From Prochlorococcus sp. AG-409-O23 (GTDB lineage: Bacteria > Cyanobacteriota > Cyanobacteriia > PCC-6307 > Cyanobiaceae): 32,352 nt of DNA. A program made the translations under genes and the position numbers. Positions 1 through 10,342 of the stretch are shown here, piece by piece (the first letter of the stretch is position 1; the number at the start of each line of letters is the position of its first letter). The notes beneath the pieces are model-generated. The model was given only the letters and a program-made list of their open reading frames with translations, was not told where the DNA came from and ran no database searches. The DNA lies in contig QCKL01000010.1 in NCBI GenBank assembly GCA_003215355.1, positions 1 to 32,352 on the forward strand, given 5' to 3'.

Positions 1-310
<310 letters not shown>

Positions 311-595
311 GTCACTTCTCTTACGCAGAGTTTAAGTTCAGATAATAATCAGCCTACAGCTCATTTCTTGATTCTTTCTGGTTTCCGTAGGTATAGCAAT
401 AGGGGCTATTAGAATTCATACGCTTCTTTTAGAAAGATTGCTTGGCAGTATGCATAGTTGGTATCAAAGCACTTCGCGAATTCGCATATTATTCTCTTCT
501 ACAAAGTATTTAAGAAAGCTTATTATCCAATACTAGATTAGATCCTTCCCCTTTTTTGTCGCATCGAAGGGCGGAACTTCTAATTCATTTGGTTG

Positions 596-1072
596 TTAAA
601 TCTTCGACCAGCTACCAAAAGTAGCAGCTTGACCGAATGCGTTACCTCTTTCATCCCAAAGAGTCCAGATACGGGCATTGTTAATGAGAAACTTTCTTCC
701 TTTTTTGTCGACTCGTATCCCGTGATATCCCTCAATGGCATCCTTTTCCTTTGCTAAATGTAGAGCGGCTGATCGCTTTTGACGTTCTATGCTAGGTGCG
801 GTGAGCCTTGAGGGCATGCCCACCATCTCCTCCCAACGTCTACACCATAGTTGGAGTGCGGCAGCATTTGCATAAATCAGACAGGGATCTTTGCTATTTT
901 TGTGGGCCATTACGGGCCGTTCAAGCACAAATAGTTCTTGACTTTCAAGTCTATTGGCGTCATCTAATGCTTGACATTTCATGAGAGGCCGCCCAAAGGC
1001 TTTGGTATGAGATATCAAAAGGAGATGCACAATTCTTCGCGTCTCTTGTATCAGCCAAGGGGGATCAGTCAC
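596..1072 (-). CDS. MEKHLA domain-containing protein
   Basis: The protein of about 158 residues contains the conserved run of the MEKHLA domain: HTKAFGRPL near the start, DPCLIYANAAALQLW in the middle, MPSRLTAPS, then GYHGIRVDKKGRKFLI and a C-terminal GQAATFGSW. MEKHLA is a PAS-like fold known from plant class III HD-Zip proteins and from stand-alone cyanobacterial proteins, and it is thought to sense a small molecule or redox state. Its role here is unknown. I favour the GTG at 1070-1072, just before DPPWL, where the family begins. A longer version would need a TTG at 1108 and overlap its neighbour by 44 bp. With the GTG start it overlaps the SWIM gene by 8 bp (GTGACTGA), which suggests translational coupling. 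Confidence 0.85.
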   Translation of the reverse strand: MTDPPWLIQETRRIVHLLLISHTKAFGRPLMKCQALDDANRLESQELFVLERPVMAHKNSKDPCLIYANAAALQLWCRRWEEMVGMPSRLTAPSIERQKRSAALHLAKEKDAIEGYHGIRVDKKGRKFLINNARIWTLWDERGNAFGQAATFGSWSKI

Positions 1073-1958
1073 CGGCAGCCATTGCCTGAATAATTGCTTG
1101 CTGGGCAAGTGCTTGCCCTTGTTTTTGTAAGTGATTTAGAAAAAGTTGACGAGCTTCTGGAAAACGCGGCTCTTCTGCAAGTGGCAGATCTCCTGCAGCA
1201 TGTAACCCGGTATCACCTTCCATTGCAGGTGTAATGACCACCAGGTCAGAATTTAGGCTTGCGTCGTATTTCCACCACAAGCTTGGTTCTATGACTGCAG
1301 GATGTGGTGGGATAGGTAATTCTTCAATGATCGGGGACTCTTCATTCTTAGAATTGCTTTCTGCTTCTGCTATTGCAGTGAGGACTGCTCGGCGTTGCTC
1401 AGCAAGATCTGCGAGTAATTTGACTCTTGTGCGACCTCTCAGTTGGAAAAGTACAAAGGGATCTTCACTGAATCGGTCACCCATCAGAAAATAAATAGCG
1501 CTGATATGTTTGCAGGGATTTGCTTTATCAGGGCAGCTGCATTCGCTTCTTACTTCTTGAAGCTTGAAGGGAAATAATCGACGGCCACTGGCAGCAAAAG
1601 CTCTTTCGATATCCGAGGGCATTATCCCTGCAAGCAATTGGGCTGACCAACGTGCTTTCTGGGTCAATGCTTCAAGAACGTAGCCCCAGTCTTCGTCATT
1701 TAGAACATCTAGCCAAAGCTTGACCTTGTAAGGGTCTTCATCTGTGCCTTGCACTCGGGCATGCACTCTGCGACCTTCAAAGCGAATTGAGGTTACATTT
1801 CCTTCTCTTGCATACGTCCATGCGCGCTCCAGCCGTTTTTTGAAACGATAGGAATTTATTAACTCCATCCATTGCTCGACCCACCAAGGCTGTTGACCTA
1901 ACCCCTCTTCACTTAAGGCTGTCGTAATAGCACTGCTGTTAGTAGGTGTTTGAGTCAT
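1065..1958 (-). CDS. SWIM zinc-finger protein
   Basis: The protein has about 297 residues. Near residue 140 (148-159 if counted from the ATG at 1982) it carries CSCPDKANPCKH, the CxC-x6-CxH zinc ligand pattern of SWIM domains, which bind DNA or protein. The N-terminal half (QPWWVEQWMELINSYRFKKR, EDPYKVKLWLDVL) is typical of cyanobacterial proteins encoded beside SNF2 helicases. The C-terminal part is a variable Ala/Glu-rich stretch. Two ATG starts are possible. The one at 1958 lies 4 bp after the helicase stop and fits the family. The one at 1982 would overlap the helicase by 20 bp. The tight linkage suggests that it works with the helicase, perhaps in targeting DNA or RNA polymerase, but that role is inferred. 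Confidence 0.9.
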   Translation of the reverse strand: MTQTPTNSSAITTALSEEGLGQQPWWVEQWMELINSYRFKKRLERAWTYAREGNVTSIRFEGRRVHARVQGTDEDPYKVKLWLDVLNDEDWGYVLEALTQKARWSAQLLAGIMPSDIERAFAASGRRLFPFKLQEVRSECSCPDKANPCKHISAIYFLMGDRFSEDPFVLFQLRGRTRVKLLADLAEQRRAVLTAIAEAESNSKNEESPIIEELPIPPHPAVIEPSLWWKYDASLNSDLVVITPAMEGDTGLHAAGDLPLAEEPRFPEARQLFLNHLQKQGQALAQQAIIQAMAAGD

Positions 1959-1962
1959 GAGA

Positions 1963-4900
1963 TCATTCTTGTCCACTTTCATCTAATGCCACGAGTTCAC
2001 GTAATTGATTAACACCAAGTCCTCCTAACCAGTCTTCCCCTGATCCAATAATGTCTTCAGCAAGTCGAGATTTTTCAATAATCATACGATCAATTTTTTC
2101 TTCTACAGAACCGCTAGTTATAAATTTGTGCACCATCACTCGTTTGGATTGACCAATTCTGTAAGCACGATCAGTAGCTTGATTCTCTACGGCTGGATTC
2201 CACCATCTGTCTATATGAAATACGTGACTAGCTCTGGTTAGATTAAGGCCAACGCCACCAGCTTTTAATGATAATAAAAATAATTGGGGGCCTCGCGGAT
2301 CTTCTTGAAAGCGATCGACCATTGCTTGACGTTCTGTTTTGCTAGTGCTGCCATGCAGGAAGGGTACATCAAAGTGCCATCTTTGTTGGAGATATGCTTG
2401 GAGTAGGTGGCCCCATTCTGCAAATTGTGTAAAAAGTAGTGCACGATCTCCTGCTTCGATGACTTCTTCGAGAATCTCTTCCAAGCGTTGTAATTTTTCG
2501 GAACGCACTATAAAACCCTGATCAACTTCTTTTTCCTTTAAGGCAAGAGCCGGATGATTGCAAACTTGTTTTAGGCGTGTAAGAAGCCCAAGCACTTTTC
2601 CATGACGTTGACCTCTTGGCGATCTTGCAATTGCATCCAATGTTTCTTCAACAGTTTTGCGGTAAAGCACCTGCTGCTCTTTGCTAAGCCCTACCCACTC
2701 ACTAAGTTCAACTTTTTCAGGCAAATCAGAAATGATTGCTTTATCTGTTTTCAGTCTTCGGAGAATAAAAGGACTTACTCTTGCTTTCAAATCTTTGAGA
2801 GAAGAGATATCTCCATATCTCTCTATAGGTAGTCGATATCGTTGACGAAAGAAGTCTTCCTCTCCCAGCACTCTTGGATTGAGAAAATTCATCAGTGCCC
2901 AAAGTTCACTGACTCTGTTCTCTACAGGCGTTCCAGTTAACGCAATTCTAAAACGGTTGCTTTTACTTGGTCTCGCGATGTCACGTGTTGCTTGGCTTTG
3001 CTTTGCACTTGGGTTTTTTATTGCCTGAGCTTCATCGATCACAACCCCTTGCCAGTCGATAGTTTCAAGTAGATCTATGTCTCTTTGTATCAGCCCATAA
3101 CTTGTTAGTACTAGATCTATTTCTTTAAGAGATTCTTGTAGAGTTATGGAAGTTGAAGGACGCTTAGGTCCATAGTGTTCTTGTACTTTTAACTCTGGGG
3201 TGAAGGAAAGAGCTTCTCGTTTCCAATTTGTTAGTACTGAAGTTGGTGCTATCAGAAGCACCGGTCGCTTTAGCTCGTGCTCAGCTTTGAGGTTTTGAAG
3301 GAATGCAAGGAGTTGTATTGTTTTTCCTAAACCCATATCGTCTGCTAAGCAGGCTCCTTGATCGAAACGGTGGAGGAAGGCTAACCAGCCAAGCCCTCTT
3401 TCTTGATAAGGCCTTAATTGACCTCTAAAGCCTTCAGGTGCAGGTAATGGGTCTGGGGCTTTTTGCTGATGATATTGCTCTAAAACACCTTGTAACCTGG
3501 GTCCTGATTCAAATTGATGTACTGGTAGACGCATTAAGGTGTCGCCTTCTGTTGCAGTTAATCTCAGAGCATCATCAAGACTGATGTCGGGATTGGCACT
3601 GCAAAAGCGCTCTGCATTTTTTAAATCATTTGGGCGCAATTCGATCCAGGCGCCTTTATGTCGTATAAGAGGGCTGCGTTTACTCGCAAGTCTTTCAAGT
3701 TCCCGAAGTGTCAATGTGACACCTCCAATCATTAACTCCCATTGCCAATCCAGACTTTCCCCTAGCGTAAAACCCCTTGAAGTTTCAGAAAGCTCGGCTT
3801 TTATAGCTAGACCTAGTCGACTTGCTAAGCCACCTGAGAGGCTTGGAGGTAGCTCTACGCCTACTCCAACATCACGTAGTTGTGTTGCTGCCGTTCTAAC
3901 TAGAACAAAGGCTTCAGCGGGAGTGAGTTGCATTGACTCAGGCGTGGCGCTATCTAGGCCTCTTTCAATTGGTTGAAAAACAGTTAGAGCACGTCCCATT
4001 CCTTCTAAGAGAACTTCACTGGGATTTTCAACTCTGATTTCACCAAGCTGTAGGACTTGTGATCCTGCCGCCCAAGCTGTTGATGCAGCCACCTTTAGGC
4101 TTGGATCCGCTTCAGCTTGTAGGGCAAAGCGTAGTTCCCATAAATCTTCTCCGTCTGCTGGTGTGAATAATTCCAGACAAGTGCGTGCAGGTGCAACATT
4201 CCCTGCCACTCCTTCACGCCAGTGATTACTCGCTGTAGTTAGTCGTTCTGCTTCTTCATCTGAAATTGTAAGGATGCCAGTCTCAGACCCAAGTGCTTCT
4301 TGCCAAGCTGTAAGTAGAGGATCTAACCCTTCAGTATTTGGCTTAAATCCTTTGCGTAACTGAGCATCAACGAGATCTTCAAGTAAATTTGCTACTCGCA
4401 GACGCCCACTTCTAGGTCGGCAAGAGGCAACAGGATTTGCGGCTCGCATTGCTTCAGGCCTTAATCGAGTCATCCTGTTGCTTCTTCTCCCTGTTGGCTC
4501 GCGCCATGGCAGCGCGCAAGTTGCAGCTAATGGGAGTTTGGCTGCAAGTTCTTCTAGGCGACGCCGGTCATCTTCACGATTAAGTAGTGGTACCCAACGT
4601 GCTCTATGGGGATAGCCTTCGCCTTTGCTGAGCTCAACTTGAGGTAGCCATCGTTCGCGAGCAATCAAACTCAGAGCCCAACGTTGTAAATGACTCCACC
4701 AGCGAAGTTCCTCTCCAAGATCAGGGTGATGTCCTGATAGGGGTAATTTCGACAGCCATGTTGTTGCAGCACCAGGCTCAATAGCTAGTCCCTGCACTTG
4801 CCAAGGCCACCATTCACATGTTTTGGGAATGGGTTCTCCTGCTTGTAAAGGGAGTCCGCTCCAGCTTGATGAGGATCTATCTTCATCTAAAGGTGCTGAA

Positions 4901-5175
4901 TTAGAAGATTTTGCTTTAATTCTTGGCTTTACGGCTCTACTTGGAAGTGTTAGGCAAGCTGTTGCATCGATAATTCCATCAGGCAGTAGGTCTTTATCAC
5001 TTAGCCATGTGCGCAGATCTTCTGGTTTAAGGGTAAAGGGATGTATAGCTGGGGTGTCTCCTGGGCCAGCTGGGGTTGCGACTCGCCATGTGTCTGCCCA
5101 TACTAAAAGTGCTGGTCGACCGGAACTGGTCGGTGTTCGAATGGCTGGTAGCCAGGTGGCGTGCAGCAGACTCAT
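1963..5175 (-). CDS. SNF2-family helicase/ATPase (HepA-like, with SNF2-associated N-terminal domain)
   Basis: This 1070-residue protein has a large N-terminal region of the bacterial SNF2-associated type and a C-terminal SNF2 motor from about residue 570. Visible motor motifs are DDMGLGKTIQ (Walker A, about residue 610), VIDEAQAIKN (Walker B, DEAQ, about 713), ALTGTPVENR (motif III), LSLKAGGVGLNLT (motif V) and QATDRAYRIGQ (motif VI, about 1000). It is a double-stranded-nucleic-acid translocase using ATP. Relatives remodel protein-DNA complexes, and RapA/HepA recycles RNA polymerase. The exact job of this cyanobacterial subfamily is not established. It starts with ATG at 5175 and is first in a helicase-SWIM-MEKHLA cluster with gaps or overlaps of only a few bases. 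It looks intact. Confidence 0.95.
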   Translation of the reverse strand: MSLLHATWLPAIRTPTSSGRPALLVWADTWRVATPAGPGDTPAIHPFTLKPEDLRTWLSDKDLLPDGIIDATACLTLPSRAVKPRIKAKSSNSAPLDEDRSSSSWSGLPLQAGEPIPKTCEWWPWQVQGLAIEPGAATTWLSKLPLSGHHPDLGEELRWWSHLQRWALSLIARERWLPQVELSKGEGYPHRARWVPLLNREDDRRRLEELAAKLPLAATCALPWREPTGRRSNRMTRLRPEAMRAANPVASCRPRSGRLRVANLLEDLVDAQLRKGFKPNTEGLDPLLTAWQEALGSETGILTISDEEAERLTTASNHWREGVAGNVAPARTCLELFTPADGEDLWELRFALQAEADPSLKVAASTAWAAGSQVLQLGEIRVENPSEVLLEGMGRALTVFQPIERGLDSATPESMQLTPAEAFVLVRTAATQLRDVGVGVELPPSLSGGLASRLGLAIKAELSETSRGFTLGESLDWQWELMIGGVTLTLRELERLASKRSPLIRHKGAWIELRPNDLKNAERFCSANPDISLDDALRLTATEGDTLMRLPVHQFESGPRLQGVLEQYHQQKAPDPLPAPEGFRGQLRPYQERGLGWLAFLHRFDQGACLADDMGLGKTIQLLAFLQNLKAEHELKRPVLLIAPTSVLTNWKREALSFTPELKVQEHYGPKRPSTSITLQESLKEIDLVLTSYGLIQRDIDLLETIDWQGVVIDEAQAIKNPSAKQSQATRDIARPSKSNRFRIALTGTPVENRVSELWALMNFLNPRVLGEEDFFRQRYRLPIERYGDISSLKDLKARVSPFILRRLKTDKAIISDLPEKVELSEWVGLSKEQQVLYRKTVEETLDAIARSPRGQRHGKVLGLLTRLKQVCNHPALALKEKEVDQGFIVRSEKLQRLEEILEEVIEAGDRALLFTQFAEWGHLLQAYLQQRWHFDVPFLHGSTSKTERQAMVDRFQEDPRGPQLFLLSLKAGGVGLNLTRASHVFHIDRWWNPAVENQATDRAYRIGQSKRVMVHKFITSGSVEEKIDRMIIEKSRLAEDIIGSGEDWLGGLGVNQLRELVALDESGQE

Positions 5176-5564
5176 ACCCGCGACGCGGTCAACATGTCTT
5201 GGGTCCCTAGAAGTTTGAGTGTGTTGCCTATCAATGGCAACAACGTCTTGAGGAGTTCCATTACCAATGATGACAGGATATGGGTTTCCTCGTTTTCTCG
5301 CTCGAGGATTATTCGGTGACTACATAGTCCGAAATCCACATCTTCCAGGCTATACAGCCGACTGGAACACTCTAAGTAAATGTTATCTCTACTGCCAAGC
5401 AAATTCTGATCAGAATTATGTTAATTCCTTAGTGTGGACGATATCCTAGTCATAGCAAGTGTTGTTTACTTTGTTCAGAACGCTTTTGAGGCAGGTGATT
5501 AAGGTCACGGGAGGCTCGAAGGTCATCATGGCTGATTCCTCTCTTTCCTATATCTAAATTCCCC
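5176..5564. other. Intergenic region between divergent helicase and alaS
   Basis: This 389-bp gap should hold the promoters of the leftward helicase cluster and of rightward alaS. I see no tRNA, no convincing hairpin and no recognisable protein. Open frames exist on both strands, but they look like chance. One minus-strand frame (5172-5402) ends in an ATGA overlap with the helicase start, yet its sequence resembles no family I know. Confidence 0.5.
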
Positions 5565-8243
5565 ATGGCCGTTCAAGGATCGTCGCGTGTTGGGGGATTA
5601 AGACCTCTTACGGGAGAACAGATAAGGTCTGCTTTCCTTAGGTTTTTTGCTGAGCGGGGCCATGAGGTCATCCCAAGTGCATCTTTGGTTCCTGAAGATC
5701 CAACGGTGTTGCTCACAATTGCTGGGATGCTTCCATTCAAGCCTGTTTTCCTTGGCCAAGCTAAACCTCCTGCTCCTAGAGCTACAAGTAGCCAAAAATG
5801 TATTCGCACTAATGATATTGAGAATGTTGGCTATACCGCAAGGCATCACACTTTCTTTGAGATGCTTGGTAATTTCTCTTTTGGCGATTACTTTAAACAG
5901 GAGGCAATTCAGTGGGCTTGGGAATTAATTACTGAGGTATATGGCTTAGACCAGGAACATTTAGTCATTAGTATTTTTCGAGATGATGATGAAGCCGAGG
6001 TGATATGGCGAGATTTAGTGGGTGTTAACTCTCAGCGCATTATTCGAATGGATGAGGCTGATAATTTTTGGACCTCAGGGCCCACAGGCCCTTGTGGCCC
6101 TTGTTCAGAAATCTATTACGATTTCAAGCCTGAGTTGGGTAATGAAGGGATTGATCTTGATGATGACACAAGATTTATCGAGTTTTATAACTTGGTCTTT
6201 ATGCAATACAATCGTGATTCCAAGGGAACACTTACACCGCTAGAAAATTTCAATATTGATACAGGTATGGGCTTGGAAAGAATGGCTCAGATTTTGCAAG
6301 GAGTACCAAATAATTATGAGACTGACTTGATTTTGCCTTTACTTCAAAAAGCTGCATTCATGGCGGACATTGATTACAATAAACTTGATAATAAGGGCAA
6401 GATATCTCTGAAAGTTATAGGTGACCATAGTCGAGCTATTACGCAACTAATTTGTGATGGAGTCACCGCCAGTAACTTAGGCCGTGGGTACATCCTGCGA
6501 AGATTGATACGACGAGTAATTCGTCACGGAAGATTAATTGGTATATCCAAGCCGTTTTTGGTTGATATAGGCCAGGCCGCTATTGATCTCATGCACTCTG
6601 CTTTCCCACAGTTGCTAGTAAGGAAGGAAGTGATTCTGAATGAACTTAAAAGGGAAGAGGCGCGCTTTTTGGAAACCCTTGAAAGAGGTGAGAAGTTGTT
6701 GTCGGATATTTTAGAAACTCACCCTTCTGAAATCACTGGATTGCAAGCTTTTGAGCTTTATGACACATATGGCTTTCCACTGGAGCTGACTCAGGAAATC
6801 GCGCAAGAGCATGATTTAACTGTTGACTCATCTGGATTTGATGTTGCTATGGAGAAGCAACGTCAACGAGCAAAGGCAGCAAGCGTAAGCATTGACCTTA
6901 CTCTTCAGGATGCGATTGATGAAGTAGCTATTAATCTTCAACCAACCAATTTTCAGGGCTATGAAGCTTTAGAGCAAATATGTCGTGTGCAAGCTTTAGT
7001 AGTTAATGGTGAGCCAGCATCATATGGAAAGGCAGGAGATAGTGTAGAAGTGATCCTAGATATGACTCCATTCTATGGCGAAGGTGGTGGCCAAATTGGA
7101 GACAATGGGTTACTGCTCAGAGACATATCTGACTTAGAGAGCTTGTCTGTAGTTATCAAAGATGTAAAGCGCATTAGCAATATTTTCATTCATAGGGGCC
7201 TTATTCAACAAGGGACTCTGCAGGTAGGTGATATCGTTCATGCACGAGTAGATGCTTCACTACGACGCAGAGCTCAGGCAAATCATACGGCTACTCACCT
7301 TTTACAGGCATCACTAAAAAAGGTATTGGATCCAAGTATTTCTCAGGCAGGATCATTAGTAAGCTTTCATCGTCTCCGCTTTGATTTTCATTCTCCTCGT
7401 GCGAGTACTTCAAATGAATTGGAGCAAATTGAAAGGTTAATCAACGACTGGATAGCTGAGTCTCACTCTCTTCAAACACAGGTCATGAAGATTGAAGAAG
7501 CCAAAGAGGCTGGCGCTGTTGCCATGTTTGGGGAGAAATATGGTGAGACCGTTCGAGTAGTGGATGTACCTGGTGTATCAATGGAGCTGTGTGGTGGGAC
7601 TCATGTTGCAAATACAGCGGAAATAGGTGTTTTCAAGATTGTTGGAGAAACTGGGATTTCTGCAGGTATAAGGCGTATTGAAGCGGTCTCAGGTCCGGCT
7701 GTTCTGGATTATTTGAATGAGAGAGATGTCGTAGTCAAGGCGTTGGGTGAAAGATTTAAGGCACAACCGAATGAAATTGTGGAACGAATCATTGCCTTGC
7801 AGGATGAACTTAAAGTCACAGCTAAGAGCCTTTCTGCTGCTCGGGAGGAATTGGCCTTTGCAAAGGCTGCGGCACTTGGGAACAAAGCTAAACAAGTTGG
7901 GAGCAGTCTGTTTCTTGTGGAACGCTTGGATTGCGTAGAGGGCGGAGCACTGCAGAGTGCGGCTCAAGACTTGGTCGATCAACTTGGCTCAAATGCAGTT
8001 GTGGTGCTTGGAGGGATGCCCAACCTTTCTGATCAAAATAAGGTGATTTTTGTAGCTGCTTTTGGTTCTAAGATTGTTGCTGGTGGTTTGCAAGCAGGTA
8101 AATTTGTTGGTGAGATAGCCAAAATATGTGGTGGTGGAGGCGGTGGTCGGCCAAACCTTGCTCAAGCAGGAGGCCGCAATGCAAAGGCACTCAATGCAGC
8201 GCTTGATAATGCTCGCGAGAAGCTTGTTTCAGCTTTGTCTTGA
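5565..8243 (+). CDS. alaS: Alanine--tRNA ligase
   Basis: The 892-residue protein has the usual bacterial AlaRS length and domain order. The class II catalytic core (RSAFLRFFAERGH, then HTFFEMLGNFSFGDYF and GPTGPCGPCSEI) is followed by the helical tRNA-recognition part. The editing domain comes next, with NHTATHLL (about residue 571) and CGGTH (about residue 676) supplying the zinc and editing residues. The C-Ala oligomerisation domain ends with a Gly-rich GGGGGGRPNLAQAGG. It charges tRNA-Ala and removes mischarged Ser or Gly. The ATG at 5565 is the first plausible start. It is convergent with speA and separated from it by only 4 bp, with no clear terminator between them. Confidence 0.98.
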   Translation: MAVQGSSRVGGLRPLTGEQIRSAFLRFFAERGHEVIPSASLVPEDPTVLLTIAGMLPFKPVFLGQAKPPAPRATSSQKCIRTNDIENVGYTARHHTFFEMLGNFSFGDYFKQEAIQWAWELITEVYGLDQEHLVISIFRDDDEAEVIWRDLVGVNSQRIIRMDEADNFWTSGPTGPCGPCSEIYYDFKPELGNEGIDLDDDTRFIEFYNLVFMQYNRDSKGTLTPLENFNIDTGMGLERMAQILQGVPNNYETDLILPLLQKAAFMADIDYNKLDNKGKISLKVIGDHSRAITQLICDGVTASNLGRGYILRRLIRRVIRHGRLIGISKPFLVDIGQAAIDLMHSAFPQLLVRKEVILNELKREEARFLETLERGEKLLSDILETHPSEITGLQAFELYDTYGFPLELTQEIAQEHDLTVDSSGFDVAMEKQRQRAKAASVSIDLTLQDAIDEVAINLQPTNFQGYEALEQICRVQALVVNGEPASYGKAGDSVEVILDMTPFYGEGGGQIGDNGLLLRDISDLESLSVVIKDVKRISNIFIHRGLIQQGTLQVGDIVHARVDASLRRRAQANHTATHLLQASLKKVLDPSISQAGSLVSFHRLRFDFHSPRASTSNELEQIERLINDWIAESHSLQTQVMKIEEAKEAGAVAMFGEKYGETVRVVDVPGVSMELCGGTHVANTAEIGVFKIVGETGISAGIRRIEAVSGPAVLDYLNERDVVVKALGERFKAQPNEIVERIIALQDELKVTAKSLSAAREELAFAKAAALGNKAKQVGSSLFLVERLDCVEGGALQSAAQDLVDQLGSNAVVVLGGMPNLSDQNKVIFVAAFGSKIVAGGLQAGKFVGEIAKICGGGGGGRPNLAQAGGRNAKALNAALDNAREKLVSALS

Positions 8244-8247
8244 ATGG

Positions 8248-10194
8248 TTACCTATGAAGATAAGTGCTTTGATGAAGGCTGCCTTCTAAATGTTCCATTA
8301 AACGTTGGGCTGCACTGATTTTTAGAGTTCCATTTTGAATCGCCGACTCACTGGCTATTCGCAATCTTTCTAGTAGCTGTTCGGGGTCATGTTCCATAGC
8401 TTCAAGCACGTCCGACTTCGTGTTGCCACGTACTACGTGATCCAATTGATAGGAACCATTAGCGTTTAAACGAACATGCACTGCATTAGTGCTACCAAAT
8501 AAATTATGGAGATTGCCCATAACTTCTTGATAGGCACCAACTAGAAACATTCCGATCACATATTCCTTGTCATTGCTCATTTCGTGTAGTTCAAGTAAAG
8601 GTTTTGTGCTGCCATTGTTTATGAAGCTTGAAAGTTTTCCATCAGAATCGCAAGTTAGGTCAGCGAAATGTCCTAGTTGAGTTGGCTCTTCATTGAGCCT
8701 ATGGATTGGCATTATTGGGAATAGTTGTTGTATGGCCCATGCATCAGGGGCAGAACGGAACACAGAGATATTGGCGTAATAGGTCCCTGCTAGGGCTGAT
8801 CGCAGGGTCTTTAATTCTGCGGGGATTTTTGCATCAGATGGAAGGTGTTCAAGAAGTGCTTTGGCGCATGCCCAGGTGAGTTGTTCTGCTGTGGCTCTCT
8901 CCACTAGCCCAACATAGCCCAAACGGAAAGCACTTAGTACATCATCTTTAAACTTGATGGCGTCATTCCATGCTTCTTGGAGCTGAGAAATATCTATTTC
9001 TGAATCTTTTGAAATCGTCCTTATCTCACTTAATGTCTCTCGAAGATTGTGTACCGGTAGGCACTCATCTACTAGTTGAGTAGGAGTATGAGAGGAAACA
9101 GCACTAGTTCCTAGGACGTTAAAGACTAGTACTGAGAAATGGCTAGCAATCGACCGCCCACTTTCGCTGACAAGGGTTGGCATTTTTACGCCATTGGCTT
9201 GACAGCACTCTTTAATAGTAGCCACTACATCGTTGGCGTAATTTTGCAACGAATAATTAGTAGATGCGGCTGAGGCAGTGCGACTTCCGTCGTAGTCGAT
9301 ACCAAGGCCGCCTCCTACGTCTAGGTAACCCATTGGAGCTTTTAGGCGACTCAGCTCCACATAAATTTGCCCAGCTTCTTGTAATGCATCTTTCAGAATG
9401 CCGATGTCATTGATTTGACTTCCCACATGAAAATGCAACAGCTTCATGTCATCAAGTAATTGGGCAGCACGTAATTTTTCGATGGTTTTTAATATGTCTG
9501 GGACTGAGAGTCCGAATTTGGCTGTCGCACCTATTGAGGTACCCCAACGTCCAATACTTCTGCTAGAGAGCTTCGCTCTGAGGCCAATTAGAGGAGCAGC
9601 TCCAATTTCACGGCTAGCTAAGATTATCCTTTCAACTTCGTCTGCTTGCTCGATAACGACTACAGGTTGACGACCAAGTTGTCTAGCCAAGATTGCTGTC
9701 TCTATGTAGCGCTGGTCCTTGTAGCCATTGCAAATAATTAGTGCCTGTGGATCATCAATTAGTGATAGAGCTATTAGTAATTCTGCTTTGCTGCCAGCTT
9801 CTAGGCCGAAATGCCATTGGCGCCCACAGCTAACTAATTCTTCAACTACATAACGTTTTTGGTTGCATTTCACTGGGAATACGCCTTGGTAGTTCCCTTG
9901 ATAGTTGTATTGATGAAGTGCATTATCAAATGCTGCATGCAGACGTTTGAGCCTGTCTTCAAGGATGTCGTCAAAACGAATTAGCAAGGGCAGCTTGAGA
10001 TTTCGTCCCTCTAGCTCATTCACGAGTTCCATTAGGTCAAGGCTTTCTGTCTTCAAGCCTTTTGGATGAACATTTATATGACCTTGCTGATTTATGGAGA
10101 AATACCCGTCTCCCCACCGATCGAGACCATATAGGGCTGAACTGTCAGAAATAGACCAGCCTTGTGTTTTGGGAGAGAGGTTATTTGCCGTCAA
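8248..10194 (-). CDS. speA: Biosynthetic arginine decarboxylase
   Basis: This is a PLP-dependent fold III decarboxylase that makes agmatine from arginine, the first step of polyamine synthesis. Visible features are the PLP-lysine motif GVFPVKCNQ, the substrate-barrel segments LHFHVGSQIND and YLDVGGGLGIDYDG, and the C-terminal catalytic CDSDGK. A frame open further upstream allows a TTG start at 10296 (682 aa), but the first 34 residues have no family counterpart. A TTG at 10194 would give 648 aa, close to the usual length in related cyanobacteria, and I prefer it. No ATG is available at the 5' end, so the start is uncertain. It is divergent from ndk and convergent with alaS. Confidence 0.95.
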   Translation of the reverse strand: MTANNLSPKTQGWSISDSSALYGLDRWGDGYFSINQQGHINVHPKGLKTESLDLMELVNELEGRNLKLPLLIRFDDILEDRLKRLHAAFDNALHQYNYQGNYQGVFPVKCNQKRYVVEELVSCGRQWHFGLEAGSKAELLIALSLIDDPQALIICNGYKDQRYIETAILARQLGRQPVVVIEQADEVERIILASREIGAAPLIGLRAKLSSRSIGRWGTSIGATAKFGLSVPDILKTIEKLRAAQLLDDMKLLHFHVGSQINDIGILKDALQEAGQIYVELSRLKAPMGYLDVGGGLGIDYDGSRTASAASTNYSLQNYANDVVATIKECCQANGVKMPTLVSESGRSIASHFSVLVFNVLGTSAVSSHTPTQLVDECLPVHNLRETLSEIRTISKDSEIDISQLQEAWNDAIKFKDDVLSAFRLGYVGLVERATAEQLTWACAKALLEHLPSDAKIPAELKTLRSALAGTYYANISVFRSAPDAWAIQQLFPIMPIHRLNEEPTQLGHFADLTCDSDGKLSSFINNGSTKPLLELHEMSNDKEYVIGMFLVGAYQEVMGNLHNLFGSTNAVHVRLNANGSYQLDHVVRGNTKSDVLEAMEHDPEQLLERLRIASESAIQNGTLKISAAQRLMEHLEGSLHQSTYLHR

Positions 10195-10342
10195 GACCGT
10201 TAGGGAGGTTGAAGGATGGATTGTTCTGCATATTGCAGAAGTTATTTCATGAAATCTAAGGTTTGATAAGTGGGCTGTTGATGGTGCGCTTGCCAATAAG
10301 GCAGTTTGCCTATGACGATGGCTATATATGACTCTTTTTCAC

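Noticed and set aside
5172-5402. Minus-strand frame of 76 codons ending in an ATGA overlap with the helicase start
   Set aside because: The overlap is suggestive of coupling, but the sequence has no recognisable family pattern or good ribosome site, and it lies in the divergent promoter region.
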